Under the pieces are notes generated by a model. The model searched no databases. It saw only the letters and a list, made by a program, of their open reading frames with translations, and had not been told where the DNA came from. Shown here piece after piece: positions 1 to 11,481 of a stretch of DNA of 64,000 bases. The stretch spans positions 4,772,001 through 4,836,000 of the forward strand of contig NC_135010.1 of assembly GCF_051020985.1 (NCBI RefSeq). Reading direction: 5' to 3'. Positions within the stretch are counted from its first letter, which is position 1. Every line of letters starts with the position of its first letter. The translations under genes were made by a program, and so were the position numbers. Source of the stretch: Nomia melanderi. Its lineage: Eukaryota; Arthropoda; Insecta; Hymenoptera; Halictidae.

Positions 1-116
1 GTAAGGAGAGACTATTTATATGGATAATTCGAAGAAAGGTAAACTTGAGAAAAAAAACTGGGAAGTGTATAATTTCAGTTTTTCATATGAAGCCACATTT
101 CTAAATAAATCAGTAC

Positions 117-363
117 TAATCCTTTGCACTCGAGTGGTGATTCTCAGTCACCACTTAATTTGATGCAGTAATACTATAAAATTTAATATTTAATATTGAA
201 CTGTGTATAATGCATCGGTGCGTGAAATATTGGGATAAAGAAAGCTTTGTTTGTCAATTTACTTGTAATTTCTCTTTGAGTTTATTTTTAAAAAACATCG
301 TCTTTGTCTAGTTAGAAAATGTTAAATATTTCTAGCGAAATACTTTCGAGTGCAAAGGGTTAA
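117..363. mobile_element. MITE family B copy 1 (TTAA, piggyBac-like)
   Basis: About 247 bp with inverted ends CCTTTGCACTCGA (left, TTAA decayed to CTAA) and TCGAGTGCAAAGGGTTAA (right). Length and ends match the copies at 58519, 58828 and 43838. No coding capacity; a non-autonomous element mobilised in trans is inferred. Confidence 0.7.
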
Positions 364-799
364 AACTTATAACAGTAGCATATATTTTTACGTGAAATAG
401 ATATAATGAATAAGAAACAAACAAATTAACCAAGTTCTATCCAATAATATTTATTCACAGCTCATATGAAAATAAGCCTTAACATCAATACATTCAAAAA
501 CGCATGTTGACATGAGAAAATACACTAAGTTTCCCACTAAAATTTTTGCAACTTGGAATTACAAAATAAATGTTTTCAGAATAATGAAAACTCTATTCAT
601 ATACACTAACATTGAATATAAACAATATTATGAACAATTACGTTAGGTGATCTATGGATATGCCACTGCTATATATAGTATATTGAATATGTCAAACTTT
701 TTTCACTTTTTTTCCAAGATAGTATGGACACTAATTACTCGAAATACAAAATATCATATAAAAATTCAAAAAAAAAAAAAATAAAAATTTCATGGGACT

Positions 800-1400
800 T
801 AATGGGTTAAGAGACACCCCGCGCATCCCATCGATTCCGTTTCACACGTACTCCGACACACGTTTAGCGGAGGGAAAGCTCAGGGAAAAAACATGTGGCC
901 GAAAGAGTTAACTCGTAGCCACGAGCTGAAAGGCCGGTGCATTTTTAGATTACCATGGCTGCGCCGCGGTCCACGTGCTTCGCTTTTCCTGCACGCGGCA
1001 CGTAATGGATCGCGCGGATCGAAAAAAAATGCGGGGAAAGAGGTCGGCCCCTATAAATCGGACATGTGTACGAAACGCAGCTGCGCCAACCATTTTTGAC
1101 GGGGTTCTATCCATTATTGGAGATCAGCCGACCATTATTACGTCCTGTACGCGAATTTCGTGTTGCACCCGCCCGACGGAGGGGAAAAAAAGTGCCGACG
1201 ACCCCAGACGGCGCGCGGGTCGAAGCAATTTAAAGTTAAAAATGGCACCGAACGGCCAAGAATAACGGACAAAAGCGGCGCACGGTGCCTCCAAGTGCGA
1301 CGTCAAGCGATTCCGCGGACAAAGATGTCGGTGCAATTTTGGCGAATGAACGCCGGCTGCCTTTTCAGAGTCCGCTGTGAATTTGTGTAATGGTACCTTT
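800..1400. other. GC-rich island inside the presumed intron
   Basis: About 600 bases of clearly higher GC than the flanks, preceded by a poly(A) tract near 768-785. A TATA-like CTATAAAT occurs at about 1050. Short open frames overlap on both strands but none shows a protein family motif or a convincing splice structure. It could be a conserved regulatory element, an alternative promoter, or just local GC; no choice is possible by eye. Confidence 0.3.
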
Positions 1401-2994
1401 TTGTCACTGGTCTCCGCGAAACGAATAGGAGAGATGCTTTTGATAAAAAGGAATTGGATTATGTTTAGGAAGGGATTTTTGCGTCGGTGTTTTATTAAGG
1501 GATACGATTGCTTTAATACGTTTGGCGTGAAGGTGTCTCCGATGTGTTGGTGTCTGTTGTGTAGTTGAATGGGTAACGTTAATTTAACAAGTTTTATTAA
1601 AATTTCTGATAAATTTGGAAATTGAATGAATAAAATTAAAACATATATAAATTAATAGAATTAATAAACAGAATAATAATTATTTAGAATAATAATTTAG
1701 GAAAACAATAATATTCACATCACACACAACTCGTCACTGTAACTTTTCACCGCAAGTAGAAACATCAAGCACTGGTCAGGCGGTCCAATTCGGAAGCATT
1801 CATATTTGATGAATGAACTAAGAATACTTATATTTAATCAAAATTTTCTGAAGCAATTTAAAAATACAAGAATTAACTGAAGTTCCGTTTTCTTTTTTAA
1901 AAATCTCAATCAATACAATATAAAATAACGATCTCTTATACTCTCAGAATTCACGCAGTCAAAGTTGGCAATGCATAAAATCTACGGATTACTGTCACTT
2001 CTTGTTTTATTCAAATTTGATTCCACTTATTCAAACTGAAATCATAGCAAAATAAAATTCAACAGAAATAAAACATTATTCTACACTTTCGATTTGATTT
2101 TTGTACACTAATATCACTATCATAATACCATTTCAGTAAATGTTCACAAAATAATCAATCCATTATATTCCAAACAACCTCTTTGCCATCAAATATTGCC
2201 AACAAAGCGAAAGGAAATGGCGGAACGGCACTCCCGGGGATATACATTGGTCGCGTTTTGATTTTTCCGTAGCACTCGAGGCGCTCTCGAACAGATCAGA
2301 TCCGTTCCGCCAATGGGAAGACCTTGGTCAACGATCACTCGACAATTGGACCCGGCAACAATTTCCTATCCGCCTGGGTTTCAATTTCAATGTATTCAGA
2401 GAGCGTTCCACCGCTGCACGCTATAAATCTCGAAATTTATAAATTTGGAACTATAGACCGCAGTTATTATAACCAAATTGCAAAAGAAACAGAGGGCAAT
2501 AGATATTTTTCCAAACAACATGGTCTGATAGCAAATAATAATTATAACTGATCGAAATTTTTTTTAATTGCCGATAATTATTATTGTTCAGAGAAATTTA
2601 ATTGAATGCGGATTTAGAAAATTTCATTGTTTTGATCGAACGAAGAACTATACACCAAAATACATTATAAAAATTAATTTCTCTAATGAATAATAATTAC
2701 CGATAATAAACAAATTTCCGATCACTTATAATTGTTATATATAACAAAAATGTGTGATTTTTTAAGCACGGAGTCTTTCAAAAAATTTTCTCTACATTTT
2801 GTAATTAATATATTGATTGCTATAGTGGTCACCGATGATCATTATTATAAAGCATTACAATAATTAGTATACAATAACGAGTACTGTGATACCAAATCAT
2901 TAATAATTATTTTTAATATCATTTCTCATTTTTACGGAAAAATAGTAATTGTCATAAAGAAAAATTTCGTTATAGTCAACGTGCCTGTGTAATT

Positions 2995-3245
2995 AATACT
3001 CACGATTATAATAATAAACGACTTTTAGTTCCCGACTCTTCCACAAAAATTTCTACGATAACCATTATTCTCGGTCTCTGCTCAGAATCCATCCTTCGCG
3101 ATTCGCATCGATATTCGCATGTCCTTCACTAATTACAATAATAAGCGAGTTCCAGTTGCCGACTTTTACCGCAAAAAATTCTGCGAAAACCGTTATTTTC
3201 GATTTCTGTTCAGAAACCACCTTCATCGGTATCGATATTTGCGGA
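2995..3245. repeat. Diverged tandem duplication, period about 128 bp
   Basis: Two adjacent units of about 125-128 bp share a common order of motifs (ATTATAATAATAA/ATTACAATAATAA, then GTTCCCGACT/GTTGCCGACT, then CCATTATTCTCGG/CCGTTATTTTCGA, then a CATCGATATTCGC/TATCGATATTTGC end). Identity by eye is roughly three quarters. No coding signature. Confidence 0.6.
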
Positions 3246-3778
3246 TTCGTCGCTGCTTGACGCGAGACACGCGGTATATTTCTTATCGTTGTGGGAGTCG
3301 TTTCGTTTTTTCTCCCTAAAAAGAAGAAGAAAAAAAGGAGAAAACGCATTGTTTCTTCTGCCGGTTGAACGAGTACGTCTCGCGGGAATTTTTGCCCATT
3401 TGACGCTCCGCTCGGAGGAAGTATTGGAATGGTTTTGCGAGGCGAGCCGCGGCGCTCTTTGTCGCGCGAGCGGCTGCCTCGGAGCTTCTCTGAAATTTCA
3501 GAAACACTGGCGGCGGATTATTTCAAGAATTTCTTCAATAATGAACTTGCCGGGGGGAAATTAAAAGCCGGCCGGATCGTCCAAGAATTTATATCGATGG
3601 TATTGTACTCTATAACTCAGCAAAGCTTTATTAAATAACTTTGTACAGGGTTTCGATTTTATTGGGCATTCTAATTTTTCGCTCTGTTTCGCGGTTTCAA
3701 TGAAATCGTGACTGAGCCTGTGCAAGCAGAAAGTGATCTCGCGGTGCGATACAATAGTTTGGTTTTCTTCCTTTTTCG

Positions 3779-4015
3779 TTAACCTCTTGCCATACAATAA
3801 CGGGTGAGACTTGTGGGGATTTTGAGATTGATTTAAGAAACATCGATGTTCGTCGTAGCACATGGATCGGAAATAAACTGTTCTGCTATTTTCAGTATTT
3901 CAGCTATACAGTTAATATGTAATAGGTGAAATGTTTCTTGACATTTCTTGTAAATTATTGATAGCAGAATTCGTTAGTGAAGCTAACGCGCGGGGATCAT
4001 ATAACTAGGGGTTAA
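3779..4015. mobile_element. MITE family C copy (TTAA, piggyBac-like)
   Basis: 237 bp bounded by TTAA. The left end, TTAACCTCTTGCCATACAAT, matches the left ends at 48364 and 62073; the right end, read inward, is TTAACCCCTAGTTATATGAT. No open frame of interest. Confidence 0.6.
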
Positions 4016-4957
4016 GATTTTCTTTGTAAGCGTGTTTATCAGGTTGGAGGGATTATTAAGACTGATTAATAAGTCTGATATGAATAGCTTTGAGTAAATA
4101 AATGAAAACATAGCACGGATCATTAAACATGGAAATTTTGTAGAATTAACGCTACTTAAAGTACGATTAAAAAACCTGTTGTGATTTCATTAAAGTTTCA
4201 TGTAGAAAACTAACATAAATATTGCTTTGATAAGACTTTGTGGTTACACGTTTAGCAATGAGGTTTATAGTAAAAAAATTGGTTAAATAACGAGATTAAT
4301 TAAAAGTTGGGTAACTGAAATTAACAAAGGTTTTCACATTTTGTGTGACGAGTATGCTTTTAATGTTTGCCATCACGAATTATCCTCTACAAATACGGAC
4401 TTGTGTAAATATATACCGTCGAATCGTAAACAATCATAAACCCGGATTAAGGAGATTCAACAATTCTGAATAAAAAAAATTCAAATTTATGTTCTCAATG
4501 TATTAGTTCCGAAATAAACTAATTGGACTATGTGCATTTCATGGACTCGGTGGTCCTGCATTCATATTTTGGATTTACATTCGAGTGTAACGTATAAGCT
4601 TAAACGTTGGAGCTCTGTGTCAGCTCAATTTAAACCCGTATTTTCGAGAATCCCATCGTATACACGTAAATTCAGATGTTGTGATTGTCAAAAATACGTG
4701 GACAAAATAAATTATTCATTGAATGCTGTTATATCTATGCACACAATGCACAAAATAAACACTTTCTATCTACATTTCTCTTTATTTACTGATACTCTTT
4801 TGTTCATATATATTTTTGTGAAGAAAATGTTTATAATAGAAAACATTAATTACCTGAAGCAAAAAATGATGTAAATGATAACATAATATAAGAAACATAC
4901 GTCTGGGTCAATCATTAACTGTTAGAAGATTTCAGTGAATTATTATTATTTCATAAG

Positions 4958-5000
4958 TTAACACGTTGACTGCCGTGGAAATATATGTATTTTTTCATAA
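4958..5000 (+). mobile_element. MITE family A, left end only
   Basis: TTAACACGTTGACTGCC at 4958-4974 is the left end of family A. I could not find the matching right end before the exon at 5332, so this is a truncated copy or a copy broken by the adjacent microsatellite. Confidence 0.5.
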
Positions 5001-5113
5001 CAGACATAAATAAGACAAGAAACAATTATTAATTATATGATTGTACAGTTTGTACGTTATACATACTACTATAACTATTTCTAGCCATTTTTGTACTTTT
5101 GAAACATTACAAT

Positions 5114-5196
5114 TTTATACTCTCATACTTTTATACTTTTATACTTCTATACTTCTATACTTCTATACTTCTATACTTCTATACTCCTACACTTTT
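5114..5196 (+). repeat. Microsatellite, 8-bp unit TATACTTC
   Basis: About ten near-perfect copies of an 8-bp unit, with T-rich variants at the left edge. It lies in the intron about 135 bp before the loop-3 exon, overlapping the region where a polypyrimidine tract and branch point might lie further downstream. Length polymorphism is likely. Confidence 0.85.
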
Positions 5197-5331
5197 AATA
5201 ACCATATCATCAAATCTCATCCATCCCCAACTTTCCTTCGACTCTCTCTAAACAACTAAAAACCACCAATCACCTGTAACAACACCCATCGTCACGTTAA
5301 AATCCTATCATTAGACATTTCCAAATTCCAG

Positions 5332-5849
5332 TAGCGGTGAGAGCGGCGCGAGCAGCGTATCCGGTTCGAGGACGAGCCTATCCATGCAAGAGGACCCTAG
5401 CTCCCCAACCCCGTGGAAGCACCGGCGACGAGCGTCCACATTCAACGAGGCTCACCTGGAGCGCGCGGAGTCCGGCTCACCGAAGACGCTCAGGAAGCGG
5501 TCGTTCAGCTTCCACGAGCAGCCCGTGTTCAGCCGAGCAGTCACTTCGAGAAAAGACTCCTCGAACGAGGACGCTGGTCAGAGGAAACCCGCCGAGAAGC
5601 AAGACGGCGAGCTCAGCCTGCCGCCGCCCTGCACGTGCCCTTATTTCGGGGAGTCCTCTAGAAGGCAGCCGCCGCAGCCGACCAGCGAGATCGTGATCGT
5701 GTCCAGCGACACGATGAAACCGATCACCGGCAAGAGTTTCGAAGGTAACATCCTCAAAGGCAACAACAGCGGGAGGATCGAGTCCAGCAGGAGCTACGAG
5801 CTGAACTCCGTGGTCACGTGGAGAGGAGGGAGGAGGGGGTCTAGTTTGG
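5332..5849 (+). CDS. 5-HT2B: 5-HT2-type serotonin receptor, internal exon coding for part of intracellular loop 3 (partial gene)
   Basis: Penultimate coding exon of a rhodopsin-like amine receptor. The acceptor is the AG at 5330-5331 (an in-frame TAG at 5312-5314 rules out an earlier start) and the donor is GTAAGT at 5850-5855. The first base completes a codon from the upstream exon; 172 whole codons follow; the last G (5849) is the first base of a Gly codon finished by the next exon. The peptide is hydrophilic, rich in Ser, Arg and Pro, and has no membrane segment, as expected for a long insect loop 3 that contacts G proteins and arrestin. Basic-Ser kinase-type motifs are visible: RRRAS at residues 31-35 and RKRSFSF at 54-60. 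A CTCP motif lies mid-exon. The exon is GC-rich compared with its introns, which supports coding. Family assignment rests on the TM6-TM7 exon downstream. The 518-nt length is not a multiple of three, so the exon cannot be skipped without a frameshift. Confidence 0.85.
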
Positions 5850-8800
5850 GTAAGTCTTGGACCGGACCACTGCACCGGAAGTGCACCGCACGAATCGAGG
5901 AAGGTCGGGATGTATTTCGTTGCTTCGTAACGCCAAATTTGTGTTTTGGATTTTGGAGTTTGTGGAAGTTTGTACGTTGGAATGTGGAAATTGGTTTCTT
6001 TTGTGGTTCGTTGATTGGGAAGACGTTAACCCCTTGTCTTTTAACTACGTGTTAGAATCGAGGTATAGGTTTTCAACATGATTTAACAAATATAGATATT
6101 ACTCGATTCATTCGAATTCGAAGTAAATATTATTTTTATGTAATCAATTATGATACTGAACAGCAAACGTAGATATAAAGTGCACATAGAATTCTTCTCT
6201 TTTTCTAATGAAAAGTGACAAAGTAGCCGGATCGATCAGAGTCAAGAAAGAAGTCATAAGGCAAGATTTGGGTGGTTCTTTTGGCGAAGAGCGGCAGTGA
6301 TAGATATGAATTGTTTGAATTTTTTTTTTTAATATATTCTTTATGCGATGGAAAGTTAGATTTGTGATTTTGATGGAATATATGTTGATATTTTATATTC
6401 TCTTAATAGGGATAATATATACTTATTAATTAATGTTCAGTATTTTATATAAACGTTCAAATAGATTTCGAACAAGAAGCAGACGTTTACTATGAAAATG
6501 TAAATCGATTTTCACATGTCACAATCAATGTAGATGAATCATCCACAAGGAATCTCCAAAGTGCAAAAGTATAAATTCGGCTTAACTCTTTATAGGCAAT
6601 CCTTTCTGAAATGTGAAAAGTATTACAGTTTCCTCTTGCGTTGCATATTGTGGATTATGGGCAAAGCAAGATTAAGTAAAAGATTTTTGTCTTTAAATAA
6701 AATTCCTTTTTTTTACTTTTGTATATTGAATTATACCTACTGAGAAAGTTGTTAATATACTATAGAAATTTATGAATTTATAGAATTTCCCAATCTGTAA
6801 AATTCAATAGCAGAATAACTTTTCTGTTTAAAAGTTAATGTTTGAATTACTTTTATTTACATTTATACCTGTAGTCTATGCAGTTATTAGCAACAATAAT
6901 TTGCGCCTCTTTCTATTGATAAATGAAGAATTCATTATACCTATTGTAGCTGTGAACTATAAAGGGTTAAATCCGTACCGTTTTATTTACAAGATAAAGT
7001 TTGTTTACAATGTCATTGTATTTGTATCAAAGATTACATGTTATTTAATAGTTTTTCAAACGTTTTTAACTGTAGAAAACAATTTAGTGCTATTTAAAAC
7101 AAAATTCTACGTTGATATTAAAAATACATATTTAATTAGAAATTAAAAATTTGATCAAATGAAATTATAAAAGAAAGAAGAGGCCATTGAATAGTATGTA
7201 CCATTTAATGTAAATAAAATGGCATTGTAAACAATTTTATTTCCATAAAAACGATACGGACTTATGATTCAACTTAAAACACCATAGATTTCATGACTAG
7301 TATTTGTAATTTAATATAAATATTTTACCTATCGGAGCTTACATTTATTGACAACTGAATATTGAAAATAAGAAAATGTTTTTCATTTCAACTCTGAACC
7401 ACCAATCATTTTAAAGAACATAATCTAATAATTATATTTGGAATTATTATATAAAATGCAAGTATTGGCCCACTTGACAGAGTAATATAGGTGTTGTTAA
7501 ACCTATTAACAGGCTTCCGGTATGTAAAGTGGTAACTCAAATATGTCTATCATTTTTCAAAATAAGTAACTGTAAGGAAATTATATTCTGCCATTTCACT
7601 GTGTGCAATATCTCAAAATGAAAGTATCTTCTTAAAAATTAACTAACAGTAACTCAGAAATTTAAATCTTGAAAAAATCACCAGAAAAATTTGGACATGT
7701 TTGGGTTTAATTAGAGCAGAGTTTAACATTTCTAGACGTTGTCTTTCAATTTATGCTTATTTCAAAATATATTCGAATGCACTATGAACAGCCAAAGTTG
7801 GAATTTCCATTTTATTTTTACTATCGTAGATATTTAAATTTTGCATAGTTCTTATCTCTTGCCATATGATTCAGTAAAAATTGTATTAATAACATTAAAT
7901 CAATAAAAGTTGAATGAAAGATGTAAAAACTATTAGCACTGACGTTGCGATGGATTAATCGCGATAAGTGTTTACCAATGGACGCGATAATCTCTGCAGT
8001 GAAGTCGTATTGACCAAACATCGTTTATAATACAATATACTCACTAATGACCAAAGTGCAAATGTTTATGCAAATTTAGTATCTCAAAGGAAATCTTTAA
8101 AAAATAAAAAAAAACTATAATTCGTATATTAATATGTTCTCACAGTACGAATAAAATATGTAATAACAGTATCTGACTTCATTAATCTGTTGCTTTATTA
8201 TTATATTCACGTTTTGTAAAATCTACTTTAACAAGAATTAAAAAGAGAATAATAATTATTTATTAGATTTCACGTTATTTAACATTTATCTTTGTCCTTA
8301 TCTTAGCATTTATTCAATACGCCCCATAACTATCAAAATAATCTTGTTATTACTCTGATCTTCATAAATATTTAAAAAAGATGAAAATTTGCATAAATAT
8401 TCAGTTTATTTTACTACTGCGTTTAATAGTATCGTAATGCTTGCATTAATATCACGACAAAAAAGATTTGTTAATCGCATGTGGTAATGTTACACGCTTA
8501 ACAAATTCAGCGATATTTAACAATGAGAAAATTTGAATGGTCTCATAAAAGAATATCAAATAGGAACGAATAGTTTGCAGTCGCTGAATAGCTGAATAGG
8601 AAAGAATGTTTACAATTAGTCGTCGATTAAAAATACAAATGGCCGACGATTAATTGCTGTTTCCGTTTGTAGATCAATTGACGTTCAATTTGTACGTCCA
8701 TAAACAAATCGCTTTTTACAGAAAGATTGCTATTGTAGCCACTCCACTGAAACGATTTCAATCACGGTAAACACAATGCAATTTTCCATGAGGTTCAATC

Positions 8801-10830
8801 TACACTAGTTCAAATAAAATAAAATAGTATGGTGTGCTCTACGAGGCATTACATACAGAAATATTGCACACCGTTCTGAAACACCCTCGATATGAACAGC
8901 TTTAGAAAATTAATTTAGTCCACATATATTACACAATATTTATCAATATTGTGTCTTGTAACATTTTAAAATTTATTTAATTATTCTGTAATTCATCCAT
9001 GACTAGTAATTTAATCTAATTTAATATTATTCTATTCAGAATTTTTTCATGAACAAGTCGACTAGAATTATTTCATCGCAAATAATTGATTTGCTCACAA
9101 ATAAAAATAATTCTACTGAAAATCTCTAGATGTACTATCTAGGAATTATTTGATAACAAAACGTTGTTATTGTATTTTCATAGCAAAAAGAATTACAATA
9201 TACACATTTTTTAAATGTCGTTTAAAAGTTTTTTTTCTCACTCCATATTGCAATGGTTAATAGTTATATTATCAATAAAAATACGAAATTAAGTTTCGCA
9301 GTTAATGAAAAGTAGAATTAGCAGGAATATTAAATGGCCAATATTGAGTTGTAATACACTGTTTTGATTAAATCTTCGTAAAACAGTAACTTGTTCAGGT
9401 GATTATCTGTGAAATGTGGTTTAAACGAACGCAACAAGTGTCTTATTGGAGTTGATATCGAAGTGGAAGTTACATTCATGGAACTGACTGAAAAGTTGTG
9501 AAGTTTCGTTTTCCAACAAACCTGGAATATTAATGGATGATGAAACTAAGTAATAGAAGCTTGGAAACACATTCTTTGTTGTTGCAGTTTGCATTTAAAA
9601 ATTTTAAAGACTAACAAATATGTAGATTATTGATTTCTTATATTAGGTTACTGTATAAGTAAAATTTTTTTTTATACTAATTGTGAGGAAAAAATGTAAA
9701 ACACATTTTTAATCACTGATCAGTTAATCGTTACTTAATTCTTATTAGAATATATAGATTGATATTCTATATAAAAGGATAGCAAACAGGAATCCAAAAA
9801 AATATAAAACACAATTCAATTCAATACTGTTTCTAACTCAATGTTAATATATTAAAAACACTAAGAGAAGAAGTCTCTGTTTAACTTCAGTGTTCGTAAA
9901 TTTAAGTTATATATTAAATACAAAAGTTTAAGTAGACTTGCCAAGTTTCCCACATGAAAAACAAAAAATTGGGGTTTTGAACATTTTTTGTACATTCATT
10001 CAGTTGAAATTAAACAAATTGCTAAAAAGTACGATACTATTAATATCTTGTTTTCATAAAGCAGACATATATTAAAGTAAATAAAAGTAATTAATATATT
10101 TTTAGTAATCAAATTTTAATTACAACAACGTATTTATAAAGAAATATTTTTCACTTTTCAGAACCTATCTAACGTCAGTCAGTAACATAAATCATTGTCC
10201 ATAAAATGTTCAAAACCCCCATTTTTTTTAAATATTTGAAATTTCGTAAGTCCATATATAATTTTCTGACCGATTAATTACAGGGTGTCCCACCTAACTT
10301 CGATACCTTAAACATCTCACTTGTTTATAATACAGAGAACTGTTAAAGGAAAACATCATTCAGTTTGAAAGAACAAATATTGCGCTGAACAAAAGATTTG
10401 GTAAACATTTCTAACAAAAAGCCTTTTTAACAATATCCTTCAAAGGTAAATATATTACTATTTTCTTACCAAGAACAACAAGCAGTATGAATTTATGTCA
10501 CCAGAATTACATACTTTCATTAAAAACACAACACTGGTGATTATGAACTCCTGAAAAGTAACACTACCTCACCAAAAACTTGCTCACTACAATATGTCTC
10601 TATTCAAACCAAATAACCATTCCCTCAAACATTTTCTCCTACCATCAAAAACTCGCCATCACACTAAAGATTCCCAAGTTAAAAATACCCGATACATCAA
10701 ACCAATTCAAAGCTAATGATTAGCTGCTAGGACCCAACAGTTAGCTCTCAACCCCCTAAACTCTACAGCCCAAACTCCTAATCAAATAACAAGCCCAAAA
10801 ACTACAATCCCCACTTTTATAATATTCCAG
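5850..10830 (+). other. Intron of the 5-HT2-type receptor gene
   Basis: Phase-1 intron of about 5 kb bounded by GTAAGT and TTCCAG. It is strongly AT-rich and I see no exon-like GC-rich open frame in it. It carries one family C MITE (6026-6266) near its 5' end. The stretch 10470-10830 before the acceptor is unusually poor in G and rich in A and C on the + strand. Open frames at 6534-6743, 6838-7146 and 7821-8021 are AT-rich, have no family signature and are judged non-coding. Confidence 0.8.
6026..6266. mobile_element. MITE family C copy in the receptor intron
   Basis: The left end is TTAACCCCTTGTCTTTTAAC. The right part shares TGACAAAGTAG and GATCGATCA with the family C copy at 62073-62326, and the terminal AAGGCAAG is followed by a decayed TTAA. 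About 240 bp, no coding capacity. Confidence 0.55.
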
Positions 10831-11324
10831 GATGCACGAGGACCGCACTGCTATCAACAAAAGCGATCCCCATCAGAAGAGCAGCGACAATGCGTGCTCA
10901 CAACGGTGCTGCCAGCATCGGCTCTAAGCCGAGTAGTAATTCGTCTTCGCCGTGCCTGCACAGATACTCTAGTCAGGTGCGCAGCCATCATTCGAGGACC
11001 AGCAGCGTGGTGTCCAGAAACAGTTCCAGACACGGTCGGATTATCCAGCTGGAGCAGAAAGCGACGAAGGTGCTAGGCGTCGTCTTCTTCACCTTCGTCA
11101 TCCTTTGGGCCCCCTTTTTCGTCTTAAATTTAATCCCAGCGGTGTGTCCTGATTGCGAGCGTCAGATAGACCACACTATCTTCGACCTGGCCACCTGGCT
11201 GGGCTACGCCAGCTCGATGGTCAATCCTATCTTTTACACGATCTTCAACAAGGTCTTCCGGCAGGCCTTCAAGAAGGTTTTGCTCTGCAGATACAGGAAC
11301 CAACCATGGCGGCCGTCTAGGTAG
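10831..11324 (+). CDS. 5-HT2B: 5-HT2-type serotonin receptor, last coding exon: end of loop 3, TM6, TM7, helix 8, stop
   Basis: Terminal exon of a Gq-type serotonin receptor of the plasma membrane. The acceptor is AG at 10829-10830 and GA completes the Gly codon begun at 5849. 163 codons follow and end in TAG (11322-11324). Counting from the Met at 10890, residues 55-60 (EQKATK) hold the Glu at the TM6 base. TM6 is about 61-82 and carries W73, P75 and the aromatic pair F76-F77, which in this family line the amine pocket. A short loop 3 has CPDC. TM7 is about 98-119 with WLGY (103-106) and the NPxxY motif as NPIFY (112-116). Helix 8 follows (NKVFRQAFKKVLLC), with C133 a possible palmitoylation site. 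The VLGVVFFTFVILW pattern resembles 5-HT2 receptors rather than D2-like or 5-HT1/7 receptors; among insect 5-HT2 receptors I favour 5-HT2B (5-HT2-beta). The amine GPCR call is very secure, 5-HT2 likely, the B subtype less so. The usual Cys before the TM6 Trp is Leu. Confidence 0.93.
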
Positions 11325-11481
11325 GCCTTCGACCCCGGGAGACCGGGGATCGCTGTGACCAGAGTTTGAGGCTCTAGGACACGGGTGAAGATATTCTGAC
11401 GGAACTATGAAGAATTACTTTAGTGTCCGAGTGAGAGATCGTTGGGAGGATTGTTAAGAGTGAGATAAAGAAAGGAATAAA
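11325..11481 (+). other. Probable 3' UTR of the receptor gene
   Basis: Sequence directly after the TAG stop. It has higher GC than the distal spacer and contains the first canonical polyadenylation hexamer AATAAA at 11476-11481. Another AATAAA lies at 12158-12163, so a longer 3' UTR is possible. The real cleavage site cannot be fixed from sequence alone. Confidence 0.5.

Larger units (their letters stand above)
1..5331 (+). other. Presumed upstream intron of the receptor gene
   Basis: No exon for TM1-TM5 was found here, although the exon at 5332 needs an upstream exon ending with two bases of a codon. The stretch is therefore probably one intron, inferred from gene structure. The window starts with GTAAGG, which would be a good donor if the upstream exon ended exactly at the window edge; this cannot be tested here. 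It holds a family B MITE (117-363), a GC-rich island (about 800-1400) with no convincing coding, a short GC-rich patch at 2210-2350, a diverged tandem duplication (2995-3245), another GC-rich patch (3245-3600), a family C MITE (3779-4015), AT-rich DNA with nothing recognisable (4016-4957), a family A end (4958) and a microsatellite (5114-5196). Confidence 0.55.

Noticed and set aside
4530..4874. 114-codon open frame on the + strand before the receptor exon
   Set aside because: AT-rich with a hydrophobic tail but no GPCR motif; not in the phase needed to join the exon at 5332.
10832..10927. Alternative frame of the last receptor exon as the main product
   Set aside because: The frame that joins the upstream exon in phase gives intact TM6 and TM7; this one stops after 31 codons and is only relevant to exon skipping.
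5332..11324. Dopamine D2-like receptor as the identity of the gene
   Set aside because: First impression from the long loop 3 and TWLGY, but TM6 (VLGVVFFTFVILW) and CRY after helix 8 fit 5-HT2 receptors better.
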